The notes: generated from the letters alone by a model not told the origin. Positions 35,136-44,919 are shown, counted from the first letter of the stretch. The stretch is 64,000 bases of DNA from Luteimonas rhizosphaericola (GCF_029888045.1 NZ_JARXRN010000025.1:402368-466367); one strand, 5' to 3'. Numbers and translations: made by a program.

Positions 35136-38100
35136 ATGTCACGGTTCTTCATCCACCACCCGGTCTTCGCCTGGGTCATCGCGATCCTGATCTCGCTCAG
35201 CGGCGTGATCGCGCTGCTCAACATGGGCGTGGAGTCCTATCCCAACGTCGCGCCACCTCAGGTCACCGTGGGCGCGAGCTACCCGGGCGCCGATGCGCGC
35301 ACCGCCGAGCAGGCCGTCACCCAGGTGATCGAGCAGCAGCTCACCGGCATCGACAACCTGCTGTACTTCAGCTCGACCTCGAGCTCGTCCGGCCGGGTGT
35401 CGATCACCCTCACCTTCGAGACCGGCACCGACGCGGACATCGCCCAGGTGCAGGTGCAGAACAAGGTGTCGCTCGCCACGCCGCGGCTGCCGACCGAGGT
35501 GGTGCAGCAGGGCGTGGTGGTGGCCAAGGCCAACAGCGGCTTCCTGATGGTCGTGGGCCTGCGCTCGAGCGACCCGGCGATGGACCGCAACGCGCTCAAC
35601 GACCTGATCGCCTCACGCATCCTCGAGCCGCTGGCGCGCGTGCCGGGCGTGGGCAACACCCAGCACTTCGGCTCCGAGTACGCCATGAACATCTGGCTCG
35701 ACCCGGTCAAGCTGCAGGGCTACGGCATGTCGGCCAGCCAGGTGCTCACCGCGGTGCGCGGGCAGAACGCGCAGTTCGCCGCCGGCTCGATCGGCGCCGA
35801 TCCGGCGCCGCAGGGCCAGGGCTTCACCGCCACGGTGGCGGCCGAGGGCCGCTTCAGCACGCCCGACGAATTCCGCAACATCATCCTGCGCGCCGACAGC
35901 GACGGCGCGGTGGTGCGCCTGGGCGACGTGGCCCGGGTGGAGGTCGGCGCCCAGGGCTACGGTTTCGACGCCAAGTTCAACGGCCAGCCCACCGGCGCGG
36001 TCGCGGTGATGCTGCAGCCGGGCGCGAACGCGCTGGCGGTGGCCGAGGCGATCACCGCGCGCATGGACGAGCTGCAGACGACGTTCCCCGCCGGGGTGGA
36101 GTGGTACACGCCGTTCGACAGCACCACCTTCGTGCGGATCTCGATCAACGAGGTGGTCAAGACCCTGATCGAGGCGGTCGTGCTGGTGTTCCTGGTGATG
36201 CTGCTGTTCCTGCAGAACCTGCGCGCGACGATCATCCCCACGCTGGTGATCCCGGTCGCGCTGCTGGGTACCTTTCTGGGCCTGAGCCTGATCGGCTACA
36301 CCATCAACCAGCTGACCATGTTCGCGATGGTGCTGGCGATCGGCATCGTGGTCGACGACGCGATCGTGGTGATCGAGAACGTCGAACGCATCATGTCCGA
36401 GGAGCACCTGCCGCCGGTCGAGGCGACCGAGAAGGCGATGGACCAGATCACCGGCGCGGTGGTCGCGATCACGGTGGTGCTCGCCGCGGTGTTCATCCCC
36501 AGTGCGCTGCAGGGCGGCGCCTCGGGCGAGATCTACAAGCAGTTCGCGATCACGATCGCCATGGCGATGGCGTTCTCGGCCTTCCTCGCGCTGGGCTTTA
36601 CCCCGGCGCTGTGCGCGACCTTCCTCAAGCAGCACGCGGCCCCGGGCGAGCATCCGGACGGGAAGAAGGAGAACTGGATCGTCCGCAACTTCAACCGCGG
36701 CTACGAGCGGGTGAGCCGCACCTATGTCGGCCACATCGGCAGTGCGATCCGGCACGCGCCGCGCTGGATGATCGTGTTCGCCGCCCTGAGCGTGGCCTGC
36801 GGGCTGCTGTTCACGCGCCTGCCCGGAAGCTTCGTGCCCGAGGAGGACCAGGGCTACGCGCTGGCGATCGTGCAGCTGCCGCCGGGCTCGACCCTGCAGC
36901 GCACCCAGGCGGTGTTCGAGCAGGTGCGCGGCACGCTCGAAGGCATCGACGGCTTCGAGGGCATGATGCAGATCGCCGGCTTCAGCTTCGTCGGCCAGGG
37001 CGAGAACGTGGGCATGGCGTTCGTCCGGCTCAAGCACTGGGACGAGCGCGACGTCACTGTGCCCGAGTTCATCCAGCAGGCCAACGGGGCGCTGCAGGGC
37101 GTGCGCGACGCGTCGATCTTCGTGGTCAACCTGCCCACGATCCAGGGCCTGGGGCAGTTCGGCGGGTTCGACATGTACCTGCAGGACCGCGCGAGCCTCG
37201 GCCGCGAGGCGCTGGGGCAGGCGCGCGACACCCTGCTCGGCGCCGCCGCGCAGCGCGGCGACGTGCTGTCCGGCGTGCGCCCGAACACGCTGGCCGACTC
37301 GCCGCAGCTGCAGCTCGACGTCGACCGTGCCCAGGCGCAGGCGATGGGGCTGGCGGTGGGCGATGTGTACAACGCGATCCAGCTGATGCTGGCGCCGGTG
37401 TACGTCAACGACTACTTCGCCGAGGGCCGCATCAAGCGCGTGATCATGCGTGCCGATGCGCCCTACCGCACCGGGCCGGAGTCGTTCTCACGCTTCTTCA
37501 GCCCGTCCACGCAGATGGATGCGGACGGCAACGCGGCGATGATCCCGCTCAGCAACGTGGTGGCCTCTGAGTGGGTGATGAACTCGCCCTCGCTCACCCG
37601 CTACAACGGCTATTCGGCGGTGAACATCAACGGCGCGCCCACCCCGGGCCGCAGCTCCGGCGAGGCGATGAACGCGATGGAGGACATCGTGGCCGAGGAG
37701 CTGCCCACCGGCATCGGCTTCGACTGGACCGGACTGTCCTACCAGGAAATCATCGCCGGCAATACCGCGACCCTGCTGCTGGTGCTCTCGGTGCTGGTGG
37801 TGTTCCTGTGCCTGGCCGCGCTGTACGAGAGCTGGTCGATCCCGGTCTCGGTGCTCCTCGTGGTGCCGCTGGGCATCCTCGGCGCGGTGGTGTTCACCAT
37901 GATGCGCGGGCTGTCGAACGACATCTTCTTCAAGATCGGGCTGGTGACGGTGATCGGCCTGGCGGCGAAGAACGCGATCCTGATCGTGGAGTTCGCGGTG
38001 CTCGAACGCGCGGCCGGCAAGACCCTGCGCGAGGCGGTGGTGGAGGCGGCGCGCCTGCGCTTCCGCCCGATCCTGATGACCTCGCTGGCCTTCATCATGG

Positions 38101-38321
38101 GCGTGGTGCCGATGGCGATCTCCACCGGCGCCGGCGCCAATGCGCGCCACGCGATCGGCACCGGCGTGATCGGCGGCATGCTGTTCGCCACCTTCCTCGG
38201 CCTGCTGCTGATCCCGGTGTTCTTCGTCGCGGTGCGGCGCATGCTCGGCGACAGCATGGACGAGCCGCTCCCGGGAACGGGCAAGGCCACGCCGGCGTCG
38301 GGACCTGTGTCGAAGGGTTGA
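35136..38321 (+). CDS. RND multidrug efflux permease B (AcrB/MexB-like)
   Basis: A 1061-aa RND pump with the AcrB-type start MSRFFIHHPVFAWVIAILIS and GVESYPNVAPPQV. The proton-relay pair is in GIVVDDAIVVIENVERI and the lysine in GLAAKNAILIVEFAVLE. The periplasmic funnel and hydrophobic-pocket loops are of normal length. It is co-transcribed with adaptor B (6-base spacing). There is no outer-membrane factor gene. This is the classic broad-specificity HAE1 type, clearly distinct in sequence from permease A on the other side of the TetR gene. Confidence 0.95.
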   Translation: MSRFFIHHPVFAWVIAILISLSGVIALLNMGVESYPNVAPPQVTVGASYPGADARTAEQAVTQVIEQQLTGIDNLLYFSSTSSSSGRVSITLTFETGTDADIAQVQVQNKVSLATPRLPTEVVQQGVVVAKANSGFLMVVGLRSSDPAMDRNALNDLIASRILEPLARVPGVGNTQHFGSEYAMNIWLDPVKLQGYGMSASQVLTAVRGQNAQFAAGSIGADPAPQGQGFTATVAAEGRFSTPDEFRNIILRADSDGAVVRLGDVARVEVGAQGYGFDAKFNGQPTGAVAVMLQPGANALAVAEAITARMDELQTTFPAGVEWYTPFDSTTFVRISINEVVKTLIEAVVLVFLVMLLFLQNLRATIIPTLVIPVALLGTFLGLSLIGYTINQLTMFAMVLAIGIVVDDAIVVIENVERIMSEEHLPPVEATEKAMDQITGAVVAITVVLAAVFIPSALQGGASGEIYKQFAITIAMAMAFSAFLALGFTPALCATFLKQHAAPGEHPDGKKENWIVRNFNRGYERVSRTYVGHIGSAIRHAPRWMIVFAALSVACGLLFTRLPGSFVPEEDQGYALAIVQLPPGSTLQRTQAVFEQVRGTLEGIDGFEGMMQIAGFSFVGQGENVGMAFVRLKHWDERDVTVPEFIQQANGALQGVRDASIFVVNLPTIQGLGQFGGFDMYLQDRASLGREALGQARDTLLGAAAQRGDVLSGVRPNTLADSPQLQLDVDRAQAQAMGLAVGDVYNAIQLMLAPVYVNDYFAEGRIKRVIMRADAPYRTGPESFSRFFSPSTQMDADGNAAMIPLSNVVASEWVMNSPSLTRYNGYSAVNINGAPTPGRSSGEAMNAMEDIVAEELPTGIGFDWTGLSYQEIIAGNTATLLLVLSVLVVFLCLAALYESWSIPVSVLLVVPLGILGAVVFTMMRGLSNDIFFKIGLVTVIGLAAKNAILIVEFAVLERAAGKTLREAVVEAARLRFRPILMTSLAFIMGVVPMAISTGAGANARHAIGTGVIGGMLFATFLGLLLIPVFFVAVRRMLGDSMDEPLPGTGKATPASGPVSKG

Positions 38322-38336
38322 CGGCTGGCGGGTCAG

Positions 38337-38360
38337 GCGCGTGGCGGAGCCGCCACGCGC
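38337..38360. terminator. GC-rich hairpin between convergent genes
   Basis: GCGCGTGGCGG-AG-CCGCCACGCGC is a perfect 11-base-pair inverted repeat in the 150-base gap between the RND permease stop and the kinase stop (38472). It lacks a T-tract, so a bidirectional structural terminator is likely but not certain. Confidence 0.5.
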
Positions 38361-38471
38361 ATCGATGCGTGGCGGCCGCGTGGCCGCGCGCGCGTGGAGC
38401 GACGGGTGCGCGGCCCATGCCGGGCGATGGCGCGACGAGCGGGCCGCGCCGTCACGCGCGACCCGGGCGAC

Positions 38472-39410
38472 TCAGCCTTGGCGCGCCAGGTGCATGGCGT
38501 AGAAGGCCGCACCCAGGTGCGGCGGATGCAGCGGCGCGCGCAGGTCGAAGCGCGGGCAGGCCGCGTGCAGCGCCTCGGTGAATGGCGCCAGCAGCAGTTC
38601 GCCGGCGCTGAAGGCGCCGCCCGAGTAGGACACCGGCACCGCTTCGCCGTCGTCGAACGCGAGCGTGCGGCGCAGCGCATCGGCGATGCGCGCCAGCTCT
38701 TCGCCGGCGACCCGGAAGATGCTCGCGGCGGTGGCGTCGCCCAGCCCGGCGGCCTCGGCGACCAGCGGCGAGAGCTGCGCCAGCGCGCCGCGCGCCAGCG
38801 CGTGCTCGCCGTACACGTGCGCGCACAGGTCCAGGTCCTGCCGCAGTGCGAGCCGTTCGCGCAGCAGCGCGTGCAGCGGGCCGCGCGGCAGCCGGCCGTC
38901 GCTCATGCGCGAGAACGCGTTGAGCCCCTGCACCGCGATCCAGTACGCCGAGCCTTCGTCCGAGAACGCCTCGCCCCAGCCGCCGCAGCGCGCCGATGCG
39001 CCCGCGCGCTGGCCGTAGCCGATCGATCCGGTGCCGGCGACGATGTTGATGCCGTCGCCGCAGTCGAACGAACCGGCCCAGCCGCAGACCATGTCGTTGT
39101 CGCAGGTGTAGCGCTCGTGGCCGAGCAGGTCGCGCGGCAGCGCGTCGAGCAGCGGCGTGACCCGGCTGTCCTCGCCGTAGGCGGGCAGGCCGAAGAACGC
39201 GTGGTCGATCGCGGCGCGGGAGCGCCCGGCGCGCGCGAGCGCCGCGTCGATGCCTTCGCCCAGCGCCGCCCGCACGCCGTCGAGGCCGACCTGGGGATGG
39301 TAGGTGGTGCCGACCCGGGCCTCGCCCAGCAGGCCGCCGCTGGCGTCGACCACGGCGACGCGGGTCTTGGTGCCGCCGCCGTCGACGCCCAGGTAGCAGT
39401 CGCCCGCCAT
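38472..39410 (-). CDS. BadF/BcrA-type amino-sugar kinase (AgaK-like)
   Basis: A 312-aa ASKHA-fold kinase. The phosphate-1 motif is GVDGGGTKTRVAVVD near the N-terminus, followed by CDNDMVCGWAGSF and the adenosine segment GINIVAGTGSIGYG, then GGWGEAFSDEGSAYWI. This is the BadF/BcrAD-type N-acetylhexosamine kinase layout seen in Xanthomonas/Shewanella NagK and AgaK. Its position after agaS and agaZ, with a TGATG junction to agaS, points to phosphorylation of GalNAc or galactosamine at C6. It is the final gene of the five-gene operon. Confidence 0.87.
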   Translation of the reverse strand: MAGDCYLGVDGGGTKTRVAVVDASGGLLGEARVGTTYHPQVGLDGVRAALGEGIDAALARAGRSRAAIDHAFFGLPAYGEDSRVTPLLDALPRDLLGHERYTCDNDMVCGWAGSFDCGDGINIVAGTGSIGYGQRAGASARCGGWGEAFSDEGSAYWIAVQGLNAFSRMSDGRLPRGPLHALLRERLALRQDLDLCAHVYGEHALARGALAQLSPLVAEAAGLGDATAASIFRVAGEELARIADALRRTLAFDDGEAVPVSYSGGAFSAGELLLAPFTEALHAACPRFDLRAPLHPPHLGAAFYAMHLARQG

Positions 39411-40573
39411 CAGTCGGCCAGTGGGTGGATGCGCACGCCCTGCACGACGCGGTTCACCGTGCCCTGGCGGTTGGGATTGTCGGGCGACAGGCCCAGCGCG
39501 CGCGAGGCGAGGAAGGCGTAGACCTGCGCGACCGCGATGTACGGCCACAGCAGGTCGACGTCGGCGGCCGTGGCCAGGCCGGGCACCGCCAGCGTGTCGC
39601 GCGCGCCGGGCGTGCGCGGCTGCGCGCCCACCTCGATCACGCGCGCGGCGCAGCCGTCGCGGCGCAGCTCGTCCACCAGGTCGTGGTCGTAGGCGCGGGT
39701 CATCGGGTCATTGGACACGAACACCACCACCAGCGTATTGCCGGTGACGAAGGTCTTGGGCCCGTGGCGGAAGCCGAGCGGCGTGTCGAAGCAGGTCGCC
39801 ACCGCGCCATTGCTCAGTTCGCCCAGCTTGAGGCAGGCCTCGCGCGCCAGGCCCTGGAACGGGCCACTGCCCAGGTACACCACGCGGTCGAAGCCGCGCA
39901 GCGCCAGTTCCTGCAGCATCGGCCGCGCCTGCACGATGACCGCGGCGGTGGCGTCGGCGATCGGCGCGACCCGCGCGTCCAGCGCGGGAATCCCGCCCAG
40001 CGCGGCCAGGGTGGCGTACATCATGCAGCTGAAGCTCGAGGTCATCGCGAAGCTGGCGTCGTGGGTTTCCTCCGGCAGCGTCAGCGTCAGCGCCTGGCGC
40101 GCGCTGATCCGCGCCAGTGCGCCCTCGGCATTGCAGGTCACCACCAGGTGGCGCACGTCGCGCACCAGGGATTCGGCCAGCTGCACCGCGGCCAGGCTCT
40201 CGGGGCTGTTGCCGGAGCGGCCGAAGGAGACCAGCAGCAGCGGCTGCGCCGGGTCCAGGTGCAGGCGCGGGCAGCTGACCAGGTCGGTGGTCGGCACCGC
40301 GTCCACGCGCGCGGCGAGCTGGCGGTCGAGCACCGCGGCCAGGCATTCGCCGATGTAGGCCGAGGTGCCGGCGCCGGTGAGGATCACCCGCGCCGACGCG
40401 TCGCCGGCGAGCGGCGCGACGAAGGCCTCGATCCGCTCGCGCATCGCGGCCAGCAGGGTGTGGGTGCGCTCGAGCATGCGCGGCTGCTGCACGATCTCGC
40501 GCGCGGTCCACAGCGCGCCGGAGGCGTCGAGCTCCGGTTCCGGGATGCCGAGCAGCAGGTCAACGGGAGTCAT
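39410..40573 (-). CDS. agaS: AgaS-type SIS-domain sugar isomerase/deaminase
   Basis: A 387-aa protein with two SIS domains: ILTGAGTSAYIGE and LLVSFGRSGNSPESLAAVQLA in the first, VVYLGSGPFQGLAREACLKL in the second, then DTPLGFRHGPKTFV. Wording and length match AgaS, which deaminates galactosamine-6-phosphate to tagatose-6-phosphate. The gene begins inside the 3' end of agaZ (14-base overlap) and ends in a TGATG junction with the kinase. Its start at 40573 (MTPVDLLLGIPEPEL) fits family N-termini. Confidence 0.92.
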   Translation of the reverse strand: MTPVDLLLGIPEPELDASGALWTAREIVQQPRMLERTHTLLAAMRERIEAFVAPLAGDASARVILTGAGTSAYIGECLAAVLDRQLAARVDAVPTTDLVSCPRLHLDPAQPLLLVSFGRSGNSPESLAAVQLAESLVRDVRHLVVTCNAEGALARISARQALTLTLPEETHDASFAMTSSFSCMMYATLAALGGIPALDARVAPIADATAAVIVQARPMLQELALRGFDRVVYLGSGPFQGLAREACLKLGELSNGAVATCFDTPLGFRHGPKTFVTGNTLVVVFVSNDPMTRAYDHDLVDELRRDGCAARVIEVGAQPRTPGARDTLAVPGLATAADVDLLWPYIAVAQVYAFLASRALGLSPDNPNRQGTVNRVVQGVRIHPLAD

Positions 40574-41852
40574 GGTGGGGATGGCAGGCACGGTGGTAGT
40601 CGTCCAGGACGGTGGCGACATGCGCCATGGCGAGGGAATGGGGATCGGCGTCGGCGCGGCCCTCGCGCAGGGCGCGCAGGGCGTGCGGCAGGTACTGGCC
40701 GAGCAGGGCGATCGACGGCGGCTGTGCGCGCAGGTTGGCGAACAGCCGCTCGCGCGCCTGTTCGATCCGGGGGTCGGGCCAGTAGTAGCGGATGCGGTCG
40801 CTCAGGCTGTACGAGAGGTCGCGTTCCAGCTGCGTGCCGGTGGCGTGGTAATAGCGCTGCCAGTGGCCCGGCTGCGCGTGCATGCGCGCCAGCGCGACCT
40901 CGCGCAGGTTGGCGCGATCTTCCGGCGCGACGGTCTCGCGCTCGATCGCGTCCAGCGCCCACAGCGCCTCGCGCAGGGCGAACGTGAGCCCCGGGCCCAC
41001 TTTCAGGATCGCGAAGTGGTCGCGCACCAGCGTGGCGAGTGCGTCCTGGGTCTGGTAGTCGGTCGAATGCGCCTCGAACACCATGCCCGGTACCGCCAGC
41101 ACCGCCTCGCTCAGGGCGCGCGCGGCCTTGGGCCGGTAGTCGATCACCTCGTGGTGGTCGAACTCCACGCCCGGCTGCACCACCGAGGCGATCACCCGGC
41201 GCCAGGCGTCGTCCAGGCCGGCCGCGGCGAAGGCGGCGCGGTGGGCGTCGATGGTCGCCAGCGCCGCGTCGGGCGTGGTCACGGAGAGGCCTTCGATGGC
41301 CTCGGTCGCGCCGCCCGGCACCGGCACCTCGGTGCCGATCACGTACACCAGCGGTTCGCCGCCGGCCGCCGCGTGCGCGGCCTCGGCCGCGCGGCACAGG
41401 CGTACCGCGCGGGCGACGATGGTCGCCTCCGGCAGCGGCACCGGATCGCCCTCGCAGGCCATCGAGCAGTCCAGGTGGATCTTGCGGAAGCCGGCGGCCA
41501 CGTAGGCCGCGACCATCGTCTCGGCCTTGTCCATCGCCGCATCCGCGCCGAGCGCGGTCCACGGGTTCGGGCCCAGGTGGTCGCCGCCGAGCGCGATGCG
41601 CGCGTGGTCCACGCCGACCGCGTCGGCGATGCCGTGCACGAAGCGCACGAAGTCCGCCGGCGTCATGCCGGTATAGCCGCCGTCCTGGTTGACCTGGTTG
41701 CAGGTCGCCTCGAACAGCGCCACCGGCGCGTCCACGCGCTGCGCATGGCGCAGCGCCGCTTCGATCACCAGTGGATGGGCCGAGCACACCGAGGCGATGC
41801 CGCAGGCGTCGCCGCCGCGATGGCGCTGGATCAGGTCGAGCATGACGCGCAT
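40560..41852 (-). CDS. AgaZ/KbaZ/GatZ family tagatose-phosphate protein
   Basis: The protein is 430 aa, the normal length for GatZ/KbaZ/AgaZ. Landmarks are GIASVCSAHPLVIEAAL, EATCNQVNQDGGYTGMTP, LGGDHLGPNPW, FRKIHLDCSMACEGD and YVIGTEVPVPGG. In enterobacteria this is the non-catalytic partner of tagatose-1,6-bisphosphate aldolase. In Shewanella, AgaZ was proposed to be a tagatose-6-phosphate kinase. No aldolase partner (AgaY/GatY) is present in the window, which favours the kinase reading or a stand-alone role here. It lies between the DMT permease and agaS genes. Confidence 0.92.
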   Translation of the reverse strand: MRVMLDLIQRHRGGDACGIASVCSAHPLVIEAALRHAQRVDAPVALFEATCNQVNQDGGYTGMTPADFVRFVHGIADAVGVDHARIALGGDHLGPNPWTALGADAAMDKAETMVAAYVAAGFRKIHLDCSMACEGDPVPLPEATIVARAVRLCRAAEAAHAAAGGEPLVYVIGTEVPVPGGATEAIEGLSVTTPDAALATIDAHRAAFAAAGLDDAWRRVIASVVQPGVEFDHHEVIDYRPKAARALSEAVLAVPGMVFEAHSTDYQTQDALATLVRDHFAILKVGPGLTFALREALWALDAIERETVAPEDRANLREVALARMHAQPGHWQRYYHATGTQLERDLSYSLSDRIRYYWPDPRIEQARERLFANLRAQPPSIALLGQYLPHALRALREGRADADPHSLAMAHVATVLDDYHRACHPHHDSR

Positions 41853-41868
41853 GGCGTGCGGTTCCGTG

Positions 41869-42777
41869 TCAGGGGCGGGGCGCGGCGGGTGCGCGCTCGG
41901 GTTCCATCACCAGCAGCAGCGAGGCGACCAGCGCCAGCGCCAGGCCGACCATCTTCAGCGGCCCCGGCACCACGCCGGCGAACAGCAGCGACAGCACCGC
42001 GGTCACCAGCGGCGCGCCGGCATTGGTCAGCGGTGCCACCACGATCGCCTTGCCGTAGCGGAAGGCGTACACCAGCGTCAGCGCGCCGACGGCGTTGAGG
42101 ATCTGGATCGCCGCGGTCATCCACGGGCCGTCGAGGCCCAGGTTCACCGGCTGGCTGAGATCGGTCATCGTCCAGGCCACGGGCACCAGCAGCAGCGCGC
42201 CGGCCATCATGTAGAAGAAGATGCTCTCGGCGCTCACGCTGTCGTTGGCGAGCTTCATGAAGTAGGCCTGCACTCCCCAGGCCGCCATGATCAGCAGCGC
42301 CAGCGGGAACCAGCCAAGGCCCTGCGCATCGCCGTCGCCGAACGACAGGTCCAGCATCGGCAGCGCCACCAGCGCCAGCACGATGCCGGCCGCGCCCAGC
42401 CTGCCGGTGCGTTCGCGCAGCAGCAGCATCGACAGCGCGATGGTGACCACCGGCGAGAGCGAGATGATCGGGAAGATGAAGTATGCCGGCCCGGTGGTCA
42501 GTGCCTTGAACAGGATCATCTGCCCGCCCGCGCCGAGCAGGCCGATGGCCATGCCGAACCCGATCGCGCGCGGGCTGCGGTCCAGCGCCCAGCCCGCGCG
42601 CCCCAGCACGAACAGCGCCGGCGGAATCATCGTCAGCGCCCACACGCAGTACACCAGCGTGTCGGGGAAGCCGCGCTCGGCCGACAGCCCCGCAAGCGCG
42701 CCCCAGGCGCCCCACAGGACGACCGTCACCAGCGCGTAGGCCAGCCACGGGCGGGCACGCTGCGAGCCGGCGCTCAT
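41869..42777 (-). CDS. EamA/DMT superfamily permease
   Basis: A 302-aa inner-membrane protein with ten predicted helices in two EamA repeats (WLAYALVTVVLWGAWGALAG; PIISLSPVVTIALSMLLLRE; GALTLVYAFRYGKAIVVAPL). The DMT superfamily includes drug, metabolite and nucleotide-sugar permeases. Here it takes the place normally held by an amino-sugar permease. Its start overlaps the alpha-galactosidase-like stop (ATGA, 42774-42777). I infer GalNAc/galactosamine or product transport across the inner membrane. Confidence 0.88.
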   Translation of the reverse strand: MSAGSQRARPWLAYALVTVVLWGAWGALAGLSAERGFPDTLVYCVWALTMIPPALFVLGRAGWALDRSPRAIGFGMAIGLLGAGGQMILFKALTTGPAYFIFPIISLSPVVTIALSMLLLRERTGRLGAAGIVLALVALPMLDLSFGDGDAQGLGWFPLALLIMAAWGVQAYFMKLANDSVSAESIFFYMMAGALLLVPVAWTMTDLSQPVNLGLDGPWMTAAIQILNAVGALTLVYAFRYGKAIVVAPLTNAGAPLVTAVLSLLFAGVVPGPLKMVGLALALVASLLLVMEPERAPAAPRP

Positions 42778-44867
42778 GCCGCGCCGCCCTCGGGCGTGGC
42801 CTGCAGCAGCAGGAAGCCTTCGAAGCGCGCATCGAGGCGCGCCGCGCCCGCGTCCACCACGCCCAGGTCGCGCGCGTTGAACAGGTCGCGCACGCGCCAG
42901 CGGCCGCGCGACAGTCCGCGCAGTTCGACCGCACCGCTCCAGTCGTCGGCGTAGAAGGCGTAGTACATCGCGCCATCCTTCGCGATTGCGTGCGCCTCGG
43001 GCCTGTCGAAGCCGATGTCGTACAGCGCGCCGCGGTATTCGCCCTTCGGCAGCATGTGCGCCTTGTACAGGTCCACCCACTTGCGCCACAGCGCTTCCTT
43101 CTCCGGCGTCAGCACGAAGCCGCCGGGCGGCAGCGGGCCGGGGTTGGGGCGGTCGGTGTCGCGCGGCCAGGTGAACTTGGTCGAGATCACCGCGCCGATG
43201 CCGACGCTGCTGGCGAAATCCTGGCCGCCGGTGCTGAGTTCGACGTGGTCGCCGGCGTAGCTGCTGCCGCGCCCCATCAGCGCCTTGACGGTCTTGCCCT
43301 TGTGCCGCACCTGCCACGACGAGAGCGGATCGGACGAGGGGAACTGGTCGGTCGCCGGCAGGTTGTGGAACGCGAACGCGGTGCCGCAGGGGCACAGTTC
43401 CACCACCGCCTCGGGATTGGCCGCGCGCGCGGCGGCGTGGATGGCGTTCCAGAAGTCGGGCATCTTCTCGCACGACTCGGCCGGGTGCGCGTGGTTGTGC
43501 GCGGGGTTATGGCAGGGCGCGACCGCGTTGAGGTGCTGGCCGTCGAGCTTCAGGCCCTCGAAGCCCCATTCGCCGATCGCCTTCTTCACGAACGCGACGT
43601 AGTAGTCGATGGTCTTGCCGTAGGCGGGGCACTGGGTGAGCGCGTTCCACCACGTCACCTTCTGGAAACCGCCGTACTCGTCGAGCAGCAGCATGTCCGG
43701 GTGCTGGTGCAGCACGTCGCTGCCGGGGTCGGCCGCCAGCGGCGCCAGCCACAGCCGTGGGCGCAGGCCCTGGGCGCGCACCGCATCGGTGAAGGCGCGC
43801 ATGTCGGCGTCGCCGCGCGGGAACTTGCGCAGGTCGATCGCCCAGTCGCCCTCGTTGGTCTGCCAGCCGTCGTCCAGCACCGCCCACTCGAACCCGAGTT
43901 CGCGCGCCTTGGGCAGGGTCGCCAGCACCTGCTCGGTGGTGAAGTCGCGCTCGTAGCCCCAGGCGCACCAGATCGGCGCGAAGGTGGACGCCGGCACCTC
44001 GCGCGCGGCGATGCCCTGGTCGCCCAGCAGGCCGCGGTAGAGTTCGAGCGGGGCGTAGAAATCGCCGCTGTGCACGCACAGCAGCGTGCGTTCGGTCGTC
44101 AGCGTGCCGCCCGGCGGCAGCGTGGCCGGCTGCGCGCTTTCAAGCGCGATGCTGGCGCCGCGCGCGGTCTTGCGCACCGGCATGTCCAGCAGCCGCGGCA
44201 CCGCCTCGACATGGCCCACGGCCAGGCCGCCATCGCGGCGCCACAGGTCGGCCACCGGGGTGCCGCCACCGTAGTCGGACGAATCCATCGCCAGGGTGTT
44301 GCGCTGGTTGAAGTCGGCGTCCACCGGCTGCACCCAGTCGCGCCGGTCGGTATGGGTGGCGCCGGAGAAGCTCCAGAAGCCCCCGGGCGCATCGTCGAGC
44401 TCGTGCGCTGCGTTGCGCCAGCCGGCCAGCTCCACCGGGGCGTCGCCGCCGTTGCGCCAGGTGGTGGCCAGGATCGCCAGGCCGGGATAGCGTGCGTAGA
44501 AGGTCAGGTCGACGGTCTTCTCGATCCCGCCGGCCGAGCGGCCGCGCAGGACATGGCGCCGTCCGCTGCCATGGCGCGCGTCGTCCAGCGGTTCGATGTG
44601 CTCGTCGACGAAGGCGAAGTCCTGCAGTTCGCTGCCATCGGCCAGCAGCAGCACTTCGCTGGGCTGGAAGCCGGTCATCGCGGTGCCGCCGCGCTCGATC
44701 GCGGTATGCATGCGCGCGTCGAAGCGGATCGACAGGTGGTCGTCGTGCGCCACCGCGCGTGCCGGCCGGGAGGACCCGGCACGCGCGGCGGACACAGAGG
44801 GGAGCGCGGCCAGCGCGACGGTGCCGGCGGCCAGCTTGAGGACGGTGCGGCGTCCGATCGGGGTCAT
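42774..44867 (-). CDS. Tat-exported GH36 alpha-galactosidase/alpha-N-acetylgalactosaminidase
   Basis: A 697-aa glycoside hydrolase with a twin-arginine signal (GRRTVLKLAAG, Arg6-Arg7; cleavage near SAARA). It has an N-terminal beta-sandwich, a TIM barrel with VLDDGWQTNEGDW and the probable nucleophile Asp442 (EGLKLDGQHLN), and the probable acid/base Asp513 in FPSSDPLSSW. This is the GH36/melibiase layout, a family that contains alpha-galactosidases and alpha-N-acetylgalactosaminidases. The operon with agaZ, agaS and a kinase favours alpha-linked GalNAc as the sugar released. It is the first gene of the operon. Confidence 0.88.
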   Translation of the reverse strand: MTPIGRRTVLKLAAGTVALAALPSVSAARAGSSRPARAVAHDDHLSIRFDARMHTAIERGGTAMTGFQPSEVLLLADGSELQDFAFVDEHIEPLDDARHGSGRRHVLRGRSAGGIEKTVDLTFYARYPGLAILATTWRNGGDAPVELAGWRNAAHELDDAPGGFWSFSGATHTDRRDWVQPVDADFNQRNTLAMDSSDYGGGTPVADLWRRDGGLAVGHVEAVPRLLDMPVRKTARGASIALESAQPATLPPGGTLTTERTLLCVHSGDFYAPLELYRGLLGDQGIAAREVPASTFAPIWCAWGYERDFTTEQVLATLPKARELGFEWAVLDDGWQTNEGDWAIDLRKFPRGDADMRAFTDAVRAQGLRPRLWLAPLAADPGSDVLHQHPDMLLLDEYGGFQKVTWWNALTQCPAYGKTIDYYVAFVKKAIGEWGFEGLKLDGQHLNAVAPCHNPAHNHAHPAESCEKMPDFWNAIHAAARAANPEAVVELCPCGTAFAFHNLPATDQFPSSDPLSSWQVRHKGKTVKALMGRGSSYAGDHVELSTGGQDFASSVGIGAVISTKFTWPRDTDRPNPGPLPPGGFVLTPEKEALWRKWVDLYKAHMLPKGEYRGALYDIGFDRPEAHAIAKDGAMYYAFYADDWSGAVELRGLSRGRWRVRDLFNARDLGVVDAGAARLDARFEGFLLLQATPEGGAA

Positions 44868-44919
44868 GGGACGGTTCCGAAGGAGTGCGGGGGCATTCTG
44901 CGCGACGGCTTCGAGTGAT

